Under the pieces are notes generated by a model. The model was not told where the DNA came from, did not search any database, and saw only the letters and a list, made by a program, of their open reading frames with translations. A stretch of 64,000 bases of DNA, taken from positions 3,693,501-3,757,500 of the forward strand of contig NZ_CP012602.1 of NCBI RefSeq assembly GCF_001278805.1. Reading direction: 5' to 3'. Below are positions 43,992-53,107 of this stretch, in pieces. Position numbers and translations under genes: made by a program. This DNA comes from Bacillus sp. FJAT-18017 (GTDB taxonomy: Bacteria; Bacillota; Bacilli; Bacillales; Cytobacillaceae). Every line of letters starts with the position of its first letter. Position 1 is the stretch's first letter.

Positions 43992-45071
43992 TTAGACATA
44001 ATTAAGCCCTTGTGGAAAAGGAAATGGGATTGGAAAGACATCCTGTAAAGGCATACCAACCTCCTTTGTTCCTTTTAAAATCAGTTCCTCCAGTTCCTGA
44101 TTGCCAATTATGACGGAATTCCCGTTCACTTTAAGTTCTTTATGGTTTTCATCAACATCCGAGATGGTTAGCTTATTTTCAAAGTAAGGGCCCAGCTGGG
44201 AAAGTAATAAATCAAGATTCATTACTTTGATGGTTCCTGGATATTGAAGTTCAGTTTTCGGCAGAAATTCGAGCTGATCGCTTAGCTCCTTTTCAAAAGC
44301 TGGAACATTCACCACCAATGAATTCAGCTCATAAGTAAACGCCGCTCCAAGCAAGCTTCGGACGGCAAGCGGGTCTCCTCCCCATTCAACAACCCGGGAA
44401 TCAATCACTTCCTGCTTTTGATATGGCATTCCAAATGCTAAGAAGGCTTTTAGTTCCCGGCCCTTTTCAGCTACAAGAACCTTATGATTCATTTTAAAAA
44501 TACTGGCAAACCCAGCTGCATCATTGAGAAGAGCTAATTCATAGATGCTTTGTTCATACCTGATGGTACGGTTATGGCTTAATTTCCTCATTTGAAACCA
44601 GTCGTAAGGACTGAGTTCCCGGATTGAATAGGTATCCTCCGCTTCCAGGTCACCTGGGCGAATGGTATATTGATTCATCTTCCCATAGAAGGTACATCCT
44701 TGTTTCAGGTAAATCGGTAAATCACCGGAAATAAATAAAACAGATGCCCCTGACTTATTGACATGTTCAAAAATCATTTGTAAAAGTGTATTGCCCAGCC
44801 CCTGTCTCCGGTAAGCCGGATCGGTACAGACAGCACCAATTGAATAAGCTTGAATTTCAGCTCCATCAATGTGAATGAGCGATGGAACTAATCCGATAAA
44901 ACTAACTAATTTCCCATCAGCAAAAGCACCATATGATTGGTTCAGCGCCGGTGAAAACACCTGCGGAAAGGCTATTCCCATCGAGACATGTCCAGCCTTT
45001 CGAAAAACCTTATCTGCCAAATCACTGGCCTGCTTAAAATCTTCCTCCTGCAACAATCGGTATTCCGCCAT
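43992..45071 (-). CDS. GNAT N-acetyltransferase, Eis-like two-domain type
   Basis: This 359-residue protein has an N-terminal GNAT domain with IGAVCTDPAYRRQGLGNTLLQ (RRQGLG binds acetyl-CoA), then SGDLPIYLKQGC. A second GNAT-like and a C-terminal sterol-carrier-like region are expected from its length. It lies between the ABC operon and YesL, with the shared operator in its upstream region. It may acetylate an amino sugar, but this is inferred from place only. Confidence 0.85.
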   Translation of the reverse strand: MAEYRLLQEEDFKQASDLADKVFRKAGHVSMGIAFPQVFSPALNQSYGAFADGKLVSFIGLVPSLIHIDGAEIQAYSIGAVCTDPAYRRQGLGNTLLQMIFEHVNKSGASVLFISGDLPIYLKQGCTFYGKMNQYTIRPGDLEAEDTYSIRELSPYDWFQMRKLSHNRTIRYEQSIYELALLNDAAGFASIFKMNHKVLVAEKGRELKAFLAFGMPYQKQEVIDSRVVEWGGDPLAVRSLLGAAFTYELNSLVVNVPAFEKELSDQLEFLPKTELQYPGTIKVMNLDLLLSQLGPYFENKLTISDVDENHKELKVNGNSVIIGNQELEELILKGTKEVGMPLQDVFPIPFPFPQGLNYV

Positions 45072-45177
45072 TTTCCCAACATCCCCTCATAATCCCATTA
45101 ATGGTCTAGTCACCCATCTGAATTATGCTATAATACATCTAAACTTTATATCTCTATCTTATTTTTAAATAATTTAA

Positions 45178-45213
45178 GTGACAAGTCTATTAAAGGTCTT
45201 TAAATAGTCTCAT
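45178..45213. promoter_or_regulatory. Operator-like site with three GTC cores 11 bp apart (site d)
   Basis: GTC cores lie at 45185-45187, 45196-45198 and 45207-45209, exactly 11 bp apart, within AAGTCTATTAAAGGTCTTTA and AATAGTC. It is shared by the divergent GNAT and YesL genes. Confidence 0.7.
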
Positions 45214-45262
45214 TAGCAGTACAGCTTTGGCATGATAACTTTTGTGATAATGAGGTGTTAAA

Positions 45263-45889
45263 TTGGGTAACTGGGAGAAATTTAATAGCTTTGCAACTTG
45301 GATGGTAAAAATAGCTTATTTAAATATTCTTTGGATTTTCTTCACGCTTTGCGGATTAGTACTTTTTGGTCTCTTCCCTTCTACGGGGGCAATGTTTTCC
45401 ATCGTTCAAAAATGGCTCCGAAAAGAACCGGTGGAAAAAATCTTGCCTGCCTTTTGGAAAATCTTCAAAAAAGAGATTATTTCGCTCAATAAGTTCGGTT
45501 TGTTTTTCATCGTAATTGGCTACATCATTGTTTACGATTTCTTGTTTTTACAAATGAACGGCGAGAAACTGCAATTGTTATATCCTGTCATTGGATTTAT
45601 AGCCATTTCCTATATCCTGACTTTATTGTATTTCTTTCCTGTTTACACTCAATTTGAAATGAAATTCTTTCAGTATATTAAGCAATCCTTTTTATTAGGC
45701 GCGGGTTCCCTGCTAGAAACCATTCTCATTATTACATCTTTCATGCTTCTGACTATTATCATTAGGTTCGTGCCGGGGATCATACCTGTGTTTACCGGAA
45801 GCGTGATGGCAGTAGTGATTACGTATTGCAGCAACCGGTCACTTCACAGAATTAACAGCCGCAGGAAACCGATGAATCTAAATATTTAA
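45263..45889 (+). CDS. YesL-family (DUF624) membrane protein
   Basis: This 208-residue protein has four to five membrane helices. The start is TTG with GAGGTG 5 nt upstream. GLFPSTGAMFSIVQKWLRKEP is the typical DUF624 segment. YesL-type proteins accompany CUT1 sugar transporters and glycan regulators in Bacillus, but their job is unknown. It is preceded by the three-core GTC operator. Confidence 0.85.
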   Translation: MGNWEKFNSFATWMVKIAYLNILWIFFTLCGLVLFGLFPSTGAMFSIVQKWLRKEPVEKILPAFWKIFKKEIISLNKFGLFFIVIGYIIVYDFLFLQMNGEKLQLLYPVIGFIAISYILTLLYFFPVYTQFEMKFFQYIKQSFLLGAGSLLETILIITSFMLLTIIIRFVPGIIPVFTGSVMAVVITYCSNRSLHRINSRRKPMNLNI

Positions 45890-45897
45890 TGTGTTGA

Positions 45898-45931
45898 AGG
45901 GTGTCCGATTATCGCGGGGCACTCTTTTTTT
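45898..45931 (+). terminator. Terminator after yesL-like gene
   Basis: GGGTGTCC and GGGCACTC pair with two G-T wobbles and are followed by TTTTTTT. Confidence 0.75.
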
Positions 45932-46259
45932 ATTCATCCAGTCAGTTTCTGAACCAACCCTGCTACTCAACATATTTAAGGTTTCTCTGTTACCTTATAA
46001 CCCCCAGATAACTCTGTTCGGCACTTACACCGCTTCTCTTTTCCTTTTTAACCACAAGTCACCCTGTTCGGGCACTGAAAAATGAACCTCCCCATCAATC
46101 TCGGGAAAGGCAAATCAATCCGAATCGCTAACTTCTGTTTGAAGATCATTAAAATGGACAATAGCACTTGTACAATATATTCAAGGTCGGTTCCCCATAC
46201 TCCTTGTTATTAGTCTATTTCATGTCCCTCTGAAACTATCCTGCCTTTTTAGCTGCGTA
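45932..46259. other. Intergenic stretch, 328 bp
   Basis: No gene is seen. CTGTTCGG-CACT occurs twice (46014 and 46064), preceded each time by a TTATAACC- or TTTTAACC-like sequence, giving a weak two-copy repeat of about 50 bp. Otherwise there is nothing I can name. Confidence 0.5.
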
Positions 46260-46282
46260 TTTAAAGTCCATTAAAAGTCTTG
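46260..46282 (+). promoter_or_regulatory. Operator-like site with GTC cores 11 bp apart (site e)
   Basis: TTTAAAGTCCATTAAAAGTC has GTC at 46266-46268 and 46277-46279, 11 bp apart. It lies about 65 bp before the second FAD oxidoreductase gene. Confidence 0.65.
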
Positions 46283-46345
46283 ATTAATCAAATGGTTGCA
46301 ATACACTTTAAGGAAAGCCGAGTATCCGATCAGGGAGGTATTTAT

Positions 46346-47947
46346 ATGGATTTCAGCCAGTTGCATTATTATGAACCTACTCCGAAGGCAAGTGAACCAT
46401 TAATAATTGAAAGAGACTTAATAGTTTATGGCGCAACTCCTGCCGGAATCACAGCAGCGATTCAAGCGAAACGAATGGGAATGACTGTAGCCATTGCTGA
46501 GTTTGGCCAACATATTGGCGGCATTACAGCGAGCGGGCTTGGGGCTTCCGATGCTGGAGCGAAAGAGGCCATTGGCGGTTTGTCCAGGGAATTCTTCAGA
46601 GAGTTGGGAAAGTACTACAATACAGAAGAGCAATGGACGTTTGAACCGAAAGCAGCCCTCTATGTTTTTAAAAAATGGATAAAGGAATACGAAATTGATG
46701 TATTTTACAATCAGCATTTAGAAGATGTGAAATCAGAGAATTTCAGAGTTAAAGAAATAAGTATGGAAGATGGGACCACCTATCAGGCTGACTTTTTCAT
46801 TGATTGCAGCTATGAAGGGGATTTGATGGCTAAAGCAGGTGTTTCATATTTTGTAGGCAGGGAATCGAATGCGACCTATAAAGAGACTTATAATGGAATA
46901 CAGTTTGGACATCCACACCATCAATTTGAAAAATGGATTTCCCCCTATGTTCACGAAGACGACCCTTCGAGCGGAGTTTTACCTGGGGTTACTGAAACAA
47001 GCCAGGACACGCTTGGATATCAGGGACAGGGAGATCATCGAATTCAGGCTTATAATTTCCGGATTTGCTTAACGAAAAACAAGCACAACCGGATTCCATT
47101 TCCGAAACCTCCTTCTTATGATCCGGAACGCTATACGTTGTTACTACGTTATATCGATTCTGGTGTTTGGGACGCGATGAACCTTCATACCATGCTGCCT
47201 AATGGAAAAACGGACTTAAATAATTATGGCGGTTTCTCAACCGACCATATTGGGATGAATTATGAGTGGCCGGATGGAACCTATCAAACTCGTGAAAGGA
47301 TTTTCCAGGACCATTTTACATACAATCTTGGAATGCTCTATTTCTTAGCTAATGATGAGCGAGTGCCTCAGGCAATTCGCGATGAAGTATCCCAGTGGGG
47401 ACTGGCTGGGGATGAATTTCAAGAGACCGGACATTGGCCGCACCAGCTCTATATTCGGGAAGCAAGAAGAATGGTTTCGGACTATGTGATGACCGACCGG
47501 AATTGTCTTGGCGACCTTTCAGCCGAAGATTCAATTGGCCTCGCTTCCTATCAAATGGATTCCCATCATTGCAGAAGAGTCGCTATAGACGGCAGGGTTT
47601 ATAATGAAGGAGATGTTGAAATACCGATTTCACCTTATCCCATTTCGTATCGTTCAATTCGTCCAAAAAAGAATGAGTGTACTAATTTACTAGTTCCAGT
47701 TTGCTTGTCCAGTTCGCATATTGCCTATGGCTCGATCCGAATGGAGCCGGTATTTATGATTCTAGGCCAATCTGCAGGTGCCGCTGCTGCTTTGGCGCAT
47801 CAAAATAAAACCACTGTACAAGACGTTCCATATGACAAATTACGAAACGTCTTACTAGATTATGGGCAAGTACTCGAGTGGGATGATTCCATAGAAGATA
47901 ATCCTGTTTTACGCATGAAATCAACTTTCGGGAAAACAAAAGCGTAA
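46346..47947 (+). CDS. FAD-dependent oxidoreductase (FAD_oxidored family)
   Basis: This protein of about 533 residues has the start at 46346 after GGGAGGT; the frame is open further upstream but without ribosome site. The FAD loop LIVYGATPAGITAAIQAKRMG is followed by HIGGITASGLGASDAGAKEA. Middle and end segments (DCSYEGDLMAKAGVSYF, FMILGQSAGAAAALA) are typical of the PF12831 family, as in the paralogue at 25768. It has no signal peptide. It lies downstream of a GTC operator, so it belongs to the sugar regulon. The substrate is not known. Confidence 0.87.
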   Translation: MDFSQLHYYEPTPKASEPLIIERDLIVYGATPAGITAAIQAKRMGMTVAIAEFGQHIGGITASGLGASDAGAKEAIGGLSREFFRELGKYYNTEEQWTFEPKAALYVFKKWIKEYEIDVFYNQHLEDVKSENFRVKEISMEDGTTYQADFFIDCSYEGDLMAKAGVSYFVGRESNATYKETYNGIQFGHPHHQFEKWISPYVHEDDPSSGVLPGVTETSQDTLGYQGQGDHRIQAYNFRICLTKNKHNRIPFPKPPSYDPERYTLLLRYIDSGVWDAMNLHTMLPNGKTDLNNYGGFSTDHIGMNYEWPDGTYQTRERIFQDHFTYNLGMLYFLANDERVPQAIRDEVSQWGLAGDEFQETGHWPHQLYIREARRMVSDYVMTDRNCLGDLSAEDSIGLASYQMDSHHCRRVAIDGRVYNEGDVEIPISPYPISYRSIRPKKNECTNLLVPVCLSSSHIAYGSIRMEPVFMILGQSAGAAAALAHQNKTTVQDVPYDKLRNVLLDYGQVLEWDDSIEDNPVLRMKSTFGKTKA

Positions 47948-47972
47948 GCGCCTTGATAAGACGCTTACGCTT
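47940..47972 (+). terminator. Terminator after the FAD oxidoreductase
   Basis: AAGCGTAAGCG and CGCTTACGCTT pair around 11 nt, overlapping the last codons of the gene. There is no strong T-tract, so it may be partial. Confidence 0.65.
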
Positions 47973-48085
47973 GATGAACAAAAATAAATAAAACTCATAA
48001 GGGCTTTATCCTTTATAGGGATATGGTCCTTTTTCTTTTACAATTCGCTCGGTTTTACACACTACTATAGTACTAAAATGATTAT

Positions 48086-48101
48086 CGTCATTTAAAAGAC
48101 G
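48086..48101 (+). promoter_or_regulatory. Palindrome related to the GTC operators (site f)
   Basis: CGTC-ATTTAAAA-GACG is a 16-bp palindrome with the same TTTAAAAGAC element as site c. It lies about 150 bp before the exported beta-propeller gene in the 305-bp gap. Nothing else is clear in that gap. Confidence 0.5.
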
Positions 48102-48252
48102 TTGGAAGTTATATACTCTTTAACTGAAATAATTTTTAGATAATTAGGACGTTTTGCTCAGTGCGGCATGATGATTGGAGGTGCAAAAAGAGTACAGCTT
48201 CGCACTAAATTGTATCCGCTTACAAATTATTTTTAATAGGAGATGGCTATTA

Positions 48253-51200
48253 TTGAAGAAACTAGTTAAGAAACTTATGATAACTATGCTCGCATTACTG
48301 CTAGTCTTATCTACCCTACCCTATTCACAGCAATCAACTTCAGCAGCTGAAGCCGATCGTTGGAAAGAGCTAGGTGTTCAAAATGGAGGGTTTGAAGCAA
48401 AACCATCATCCGGAACAAATCTCCCTTCTTGGGTTTATTGGTCCGGAGGCCTTAAATCTGGAATGAGCATCTCCAATGAAGTCGTCTATGCAGGCAATCA
48501 GAGCTTGGCCGTGAATAATACCGGATCGATAGGATTATTTAGTCAGGAAATTGATGTCACCGAAGGAGGCCAATATAAATTAACTGCAAAGCTTCATGTT
48601 AAGGAGTTAACAGGCAAACCAGGAATCTGGCTGCGCTGGTACAATGACCAGGGAAAGAATTTTACAGACACTCCAAGATACTTTGATGTCCCAGCATTAA
48701 ATGAATGGCAAACGGTTGAAATCGAGGCAACTGCCCCAACAGGTGCCACCGGGCTAAAGGTCTTTATTTATCAGCCCACCACATCCAAGATGAAAGGTTA
48801 CTATGATGAAGTAAAGCTTTTTGAAAAAGAATCAAGCGTCCTTGATTTTCCTTTCGAATTTGGAGAGCCAATCAACCATGGCCCTGCTGCTTTAGCGGCT
48901 AAATCCCAAGGAGTAGCAATTGGTGATGGCGAGCTTTACTACGCAACAAACGGTTCACCTGCCACCTTTTATGCCGCTGATGCTGTAACCGGTAAAAAAA
49001 TCTTTTCACAGGACCTGCCTGGAAGTGATGTAGTCTGGGCAATGGTCATCGGTACGGATGGCAATGTTTATTTCGCAGGTACTTATAACGGAATCTTGTA
49101 CCGCTATGTGGTAAAAGAAAAACGACTTGAACAGCTGGGGAAAAATCCTTCCGATAATTGGGTTTGGCAGCTGGAGGCCTCAAAAGACGGAAAGATTTAT
49201 GGTGCTACATATCCAAATGCAAAGGTGTTTGAGTATGATATCAACTCCTCCCAATTCAAAGACTTGGGCACTTTTTACGAAGGCCAGCAGTATGCCCGCG
49301 GGCTGGGGATTACCGATGAAAGCCTATATATTGGAACTGGCACTACTGCTTATTTAATGAAGATGGATTTACAATCTGGTGAAAGAACAGAAATCAAGAC
49401 GCCTATAACAGGAGTATCCACGCAAATATCAAATATTTGGGAGTATGGCAGCAATATCTTTATCGCCTATGGAACTTCCCTCGTTACTATTGATAAAACA
49501 ACTGGGGAAGAGAAAAATACAATGAATTGGCAGGATGAACATACGTTTGACGGGCTTATCTCCTCTCCTTCTCCATATGACGAAAATATCATCTATTATA
49601 TTAATAAAAACACACAGCAGCTGTGGACATATGATATGAGGACACATGATCAGGCAAAAGTGGAACCGACTGTCCAATTGCCTCCTACACCGGCGAAAGC
49701 AATCCGCTGGATTAAAGATGAAAGCGGCAAAGATGTACTGGCGATTTTACATCACCAGATCGAATATTCACTTTACGACCCGACAACAAATACTGTCAAG
49801 GTCAGCTATCCTGAAGTTGCCATGCAGGGATTATTAATGCAAAGCCTTGAAATTGGTGAAGACCAAAAGATTTATATGGGCGGATACCAGGGGTCATTTG
49901 GTGTTTTTGATACGGCTAGTGACAAGTATATCCTTCACGAACGAGATCCTCACCAGATCGAAGGGATTGGATTTCTAAACGGTGATGTATATCTGGGTAC
50001 CTATGGCGGCGCGAGAATTTTTAAATATGATCCAGAACTGCCGTTTCAGTATTCAGGTGGTGTAAAAGGCGATAACCCCGAGATGGTATATGATATCGGG
50101 GATGACCAGAGCAGGCCTTTCACTTTTACATCAGGTGATAACAAGCTCTTTGTGGGTACCATTTCCGATTATGGACGGTTAGGCGGAGCGTTAACAGTAT
50201 ATGACTCTGAAACAGGCAAATGGAACACGATTCGCAATATCATAGAAAACCAAAGCATCATTGGGCTGGCTTACCATAAGGGAACAGTGTTTGGCGGATC
50301 AACCACAGCTGGCGGTCTTGGCATTACTCCTACAGAGCCAAAAGCTAAAATGTTTGAATATAATGTTGAAACTGGTGCGCATGAAGTATTTGACCTTCGT
50401 TTTGAAGGATTAGACAAGCCTGAAATGATCGGAGAGCTTTCAGTCGGCCCAGATGGAAACCTTTGGGGTGTAGCGTGGGGACTCGACAAGGCTGGCACCT
50501 ATAACACAGTGGTCTTTGCCATGAATCCGGACAATAGAGAAATTGTGAAAAGTACACAGATTCATAAAGGAGTAAATAGAGGAAGCCAGTGGAGGCCGTT
50601 CTTCATTCGCTGGGATAAACAGGGCTACCTGTATACAACAGCAGCCCGGAAATTGACGGTCATCGACCCAGAAACAATGAAAAGCAAGGTTCTGGTTCCG
50701 GGTACGGTCCAATTAATGGACCTCGATGATGAAGGCAATATCTACTACACAGCCGACGAAAATTTATATCAGTTACCAGTTCCATTAGAAAAGGGTACCT
50801 TATCTATAAAAAATGAATCGATGCTGCAGGGCACCGAACAAGACGTTGATTTAACTGTAACGCTCGTAAATGGAAACACCATCAATTTAAAGGGAGCCGA
50901 CATTGAATGGTTCAATTCCAACCCGGCTGCCGCCGACTTGAATGATGGAAAAATCACAGCTGAAAATGCTGGAATGACAGAAGTATATGCAAAAGTTACT
51001 TATAACGGAGAAACCATCACAACCAATACAATCAAGGTAACAATCGAAGTAACAACAGATACACTCTCACAACAAATTTTAGGTCTTGAAGAAGCAGGAA
51101 CCATTCCCCATTCTTTGGCCAAACTATTGACCAATAAATTAGCACAGGCTGAGCACCATTTCCAAAAGGGAAGGACAGAACAAGCAGTAAAGCATCTCGA

Positions 51201-51300
51201 TGATTTCCGTAAACATTTGGAAAAAAGCAGTATTGAGCAATCGGTGAAAGAAACATTACTAGATAATCTTGATTCAATTGAGTCTGGATATCGGAATTAA
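48253..51300 (+). CDS. Secreted beta-propeller protein with carbohydrate-binding-like and FIMAH domains
   Basis: This protein of about 1015 residues starts at a TTG after AGGAGA. A signal peptide (LMITMLALLLVLSTLPYS, then SAAEA) marks it for export. Residues about 40-180 look like a jelly-roll carbohydrate-binding module (QNGGFEAKPSSG, GYYDEVKLFEKE). A long beta-propeller follows with repeated blades such as DGNVYFAGTYNGILYRY and DGKIYGATYPNAKVFEYD. A Big-like beta domain and a C-terminal FIMAH-type helical pair (AQAEHHFQKGRTEQAVKHL) close it. Its paralogue is at 60902. It may bind glycans at the cell surface, an inference from the modules and the neighbouring glycan locus. Confidence 0.85.
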   Translation: MKKLVKKLMITMLALLLVLSTLPYSQQSTSAAEADRWKELGVQNGGFEAKPSSGTNLPSWVYWSGGLKSGMSISNEVVYAGNQSLAVNNTGSIGLFSQEIDVTEGGQYKLTAKLHVKELTGKPGIWLRWYNDQGKNFTDTPRYFDVPALNEWQTVEIEATAPTGATGLKVFIYQPTTSKMKGYYDEVKLFEKESSVLDFPFEFGEPINHGPAALAAKSQGVAIGDGELYYATNGSPATFYAADAVTGKKIFSQDLPGSDVVWAMVIGTDGNVYFAGTYNGILYRYVVKEKRLEQLGKNPSDNWVWQLEASKDGKIYGATYPNAKVFEYDINSSQFKDLGTFYEGQQYARGLGITDESLYIGTGTTAYLMKMDLQSGERTEIKTPITGVSTQISNIWEYGSNIFIAYGTSLVTIDKTTGEEKNTMNWQDEHTFDGLISSPSPYDENIIYYINKNTQQLWTYDMRTHDQAKVEPTVQLPPTPAKAIRWIKDESGKDVLAILHHQIEYSLYDPTTNTVKVSYPEVAMQGLLMQSLEIGEDQKIYMGGYQGSFGVFDTASDKYILHERDPHQIEGIGFLNGDVYLGTYGGARIFKYDPELPFQYSGGVKGDNPEMVYDIGDDQSRPFTFTSGDNKLFVGTISDYGRLGGALTVYDSETGKWNTIRNIIENQSIIGLAYHKGTVFGGSTTAGGLGITPTEPKAKMFEYNVETGAHEVFDLRFEGLDKPEMIGELSVGPDGNLWGVAWGLDKAGTYNTVVFAMNPDNREIVKSTQIHKGVNRGSQWRPFFIRWDKQGYLYTTAARKLTVIDPETMKSKVLVPGTVQLMDLDDEGNIYYTADENLYQLPVPLEKGTLSIKNESMLQGTEQDVDLTVTLVNGNTINLKGADIEWFNSNPAAADLNDGKITAENAGMTEVYAKVTYNGETITTNTIKVTIEVTTDTLSQQILGLEEAGTIPHSLAKLLTNKLAQAEHHFQKGRTEQAVKHLDDFRKHLEKSSIEQSVKETLLDNLDSIESGYRN

Positions 51301-51312
51301 CTAGAACACGAT

Positions 51313-51348
51313 AAAAAGGTTTTCTGTGTATGCAGAAAACCTTTTTTT
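51313..51348 (+). terminator. Terminator after the exported propeller gene
   Basis: AAAAAGGTTTTCTG and CAGAAAACCTTTTT pair and end in a long T-run. Confidence 0.93.
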
Positions 51349-51485
51349 GATTATTATTTCTAAAGTAAGAAAAGGTCACCTTTTCCCGCGTTTATTCAAA
51401 GTAAAATGACAGCCTTCTAAAAATTGAAAGCTGTCCTTTACCAATCTATCATTCGGCATCCCAGGGCCGACCCGATTTGCAGACT

Positions 51486-51668
51486 CTAAAATTTTAATTT
51501 GAATTCATTGATGAATTCATTATAATCAAGGTCAAGTAATTCGCAGCATCGCTTAACTTCTGCATAGAAATCCATGTCAGAAGTCACAGGGCGGTCGCGG
51601 TTTACGTAATAAAACTGGACAAGCTCAAATAATTCAGCTGCTACTTTGACTTTTTCAACTTTATCCAA
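51486..51668 (-). CDS. 60-residue hypothetical protein, last gene of the orotate-type operon
   Basis: The start is a TTG with AAGGGGG about 10 nt upstream, and only 14 bp separate it from the dihydroorotase-like gene. The protein (MDKVEKVKVAAELFELVQFYYV...) is acidic, helical and has a Cys pair (CC at about 41-42). I do not recognise it. Its position suggests co-transcription with the pathway genes. Confidence 0.6.
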   Translation of the reverse strand: MDKVEKVKVAAELFELVQFYYVNRDRPVTSDMDFYAEVKRCCELLDLDYNEFINEFKLKF

Positions 51669-51682
51669 ATGTTCCGTCCCCC

Positions 51683-53107
51683 TTATTTATTTCCACTGAA
51701 AACCTTTTCACTGTTAGCCTCTGGCACGACCATCTTTCCGATTGGCCCTGATACGATGTTCCCATCTTCCATGACGGTAACTCCCCTGACAATGGTCTGG
51801 ACGGGAACCCCCTTTATAGGGAACTGGTCAAATGCGGTAACCTTGCTTTTACTATGCAGGTTTTCTCTTTTAATGACCATTTCTTTCTCCATGTCTACGA
51901 TGGTGATATCTGCATCCGTTCCCACGTCCAGCGAGCCTTTTTGCGGATAGATACCAAACTGCCTGGCAGGGTTTCCGGATAATACCTCGCAAACCTGTTT
52001 TAAAGTAACTTTTCCTTCGCTGACAGCATTCAGCATGAGCGGGGCTAGGGTTTCAACACCACACATGCCAGCAGGAATTGACCATAAGTCACCGTCTTTT
52101 TCTTCCTCAGTATGGGGGGCATGGTCGGAACATACAATGCTGACCGTACCATCCTGGATACCGCTCCACAGTTCATCCTGATCCTTCTTATATTTTACGG
52201 GCGGATACACCTTCATTTGCGGGCCGACTTTTTCATAATCCTCATTGCTCAAAAACAGGAAATGAGGACATGTTTCCGATGTAATCGGATAGCCTTCCTT
52301 TTGTGCCTCACGAACGAGGCGTAAAGATTCTCCCGCGCTTACGTGTAGAATATGCAGGCGTGTTCCGAGCTCTTTTGCCATCGAAATCCCTGTTTGAACT
52401 GTCAATACTTCGGCAAGGTTCGGCCTGCCTTCAAGCAATGCTTCATAATCGCGCCTTCCTGATATCTCCACCTGCTGTGTCAGCCTTTGGATAAGTTCAT
52501 TGTTTTCAGCATGGATGGCAAGAATCTGGCCAGTTTTCTCAACTTCCTTGAAGATATCATATACCTCTCCATCGGGAAGCGGCGGAATCACACCTTTTTC
52601 CCCTTCTTTGTAGTTGTACATCAACTGATATGTCTCACTGTTGATCGCATAACCCCAGAAGAACTTAAAGCCGATGACGCCCGCTTCATGCAGGGGGACA
52701 ATGTCCTTTCTGTTCAAATCGCCAAGGCAAATCGCCCAAATTCCAAAATCCACATGGGCTTTTGCAGATAGATTTTCCTTCTGTTTGAGAAGGTTATCAA
52801 CATTATTGATTGGCGGATTCGTATTTGGCATTTCGAAAACCATCGTGACTCCGCCCGCGGCAGCCGCTCTCGTACTGTGATAAAAATCTTCCTTGTACTC
52901 AGCACCAGGGTCCCTTGAGTGGACATGTGTGTCAATGAAGCCTGGAAGTACATACTTTCCTTCGGCATCTGTCGTTTTGGCCGCTCCCCCCGCTAGTTCT
53001 GTTTCAGAAACAGCAGCAATCTTCCCGTCCTTAATATACAAATTCCCTTTGACAAATTCCGTTCCTGAATAAATGAAGCCATTTTTAATGATATGATCCC
53101 ACGCCAT
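51683..53107 (-). CDS. Dihydroorotase-like cyclic amidohydrolase, probably catabolic
   Basis: This 474-residue barrel enzyme opens or closes cyclic amides with two zinc ions. It shows FIDTHVHSRDPG (H61, H63, R65), GFKFFWGY (carboxylated K148), and VCSDHAPHTEEE with the catalytic Asp. Arg65 and the MPNT motif (Asn95) are the carboxylate-binding features of dihydroorotases; allantoinases and hydantoinases usually differ there. It overlaps the PyrD-like gene by 23 bp and lies with PyrK and a carbamoyl hydrolase. It probably hydrolyses dihydroorotate to N-carbamoyl-L-aspartate. Allantoinase or hydantoinase remains the alternative. Confidence 0.82.
   Translation of the reverse strand: MAWDHIIKNGFIYSGTEFVKGNLYIKDGKIAAVSETELAGGAAKTTDAEGKYVLPGFIDTHVHSRDPGAEYKEDFYHSTRAAAAGGVTMVFEMPNTNPPINNVDNLLKQKENLSAKAHVDFGIWAICLGDLNRKDIVPLHEAGVIGFKFFWGYAINSETYQLMYNYKEGEKGVIPPLPDGEVYDIFKEVEKTGQILAIHAENNELIQRLTQQVEISGRRDYEALLEGRPNLAEVLTVQTGISMAKELGTRLHILHVSAGESLRLVREAQKEGYPITSETCPHFLFLSNEDYEKVGPQMKVYPPVKYKKDQDELWSGIQDGTVSIVCSDHAPHTEEEKDGDLWSIPAGMCGVETLAPLMLNAVSEGKVTLKQVCEVLSGNPARQFGIYPQKGSLDVGTDADITIVDMEKEMVIKRENLHSKSKVTAFDQFPIKGVPVQTIVRGVTVMEDGNIVSGPIGKMVVPEANSEKVFSGNK

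Noticed and set aside
51683-53107. Allantoinase (allB) as the main call
   Set aside because: The residues that bind the dihydroorotate carboxylate (Arg65, Asn95) are present and the neighbours are PyrD/PyrK. Allantoinase is kept only as an alternative.
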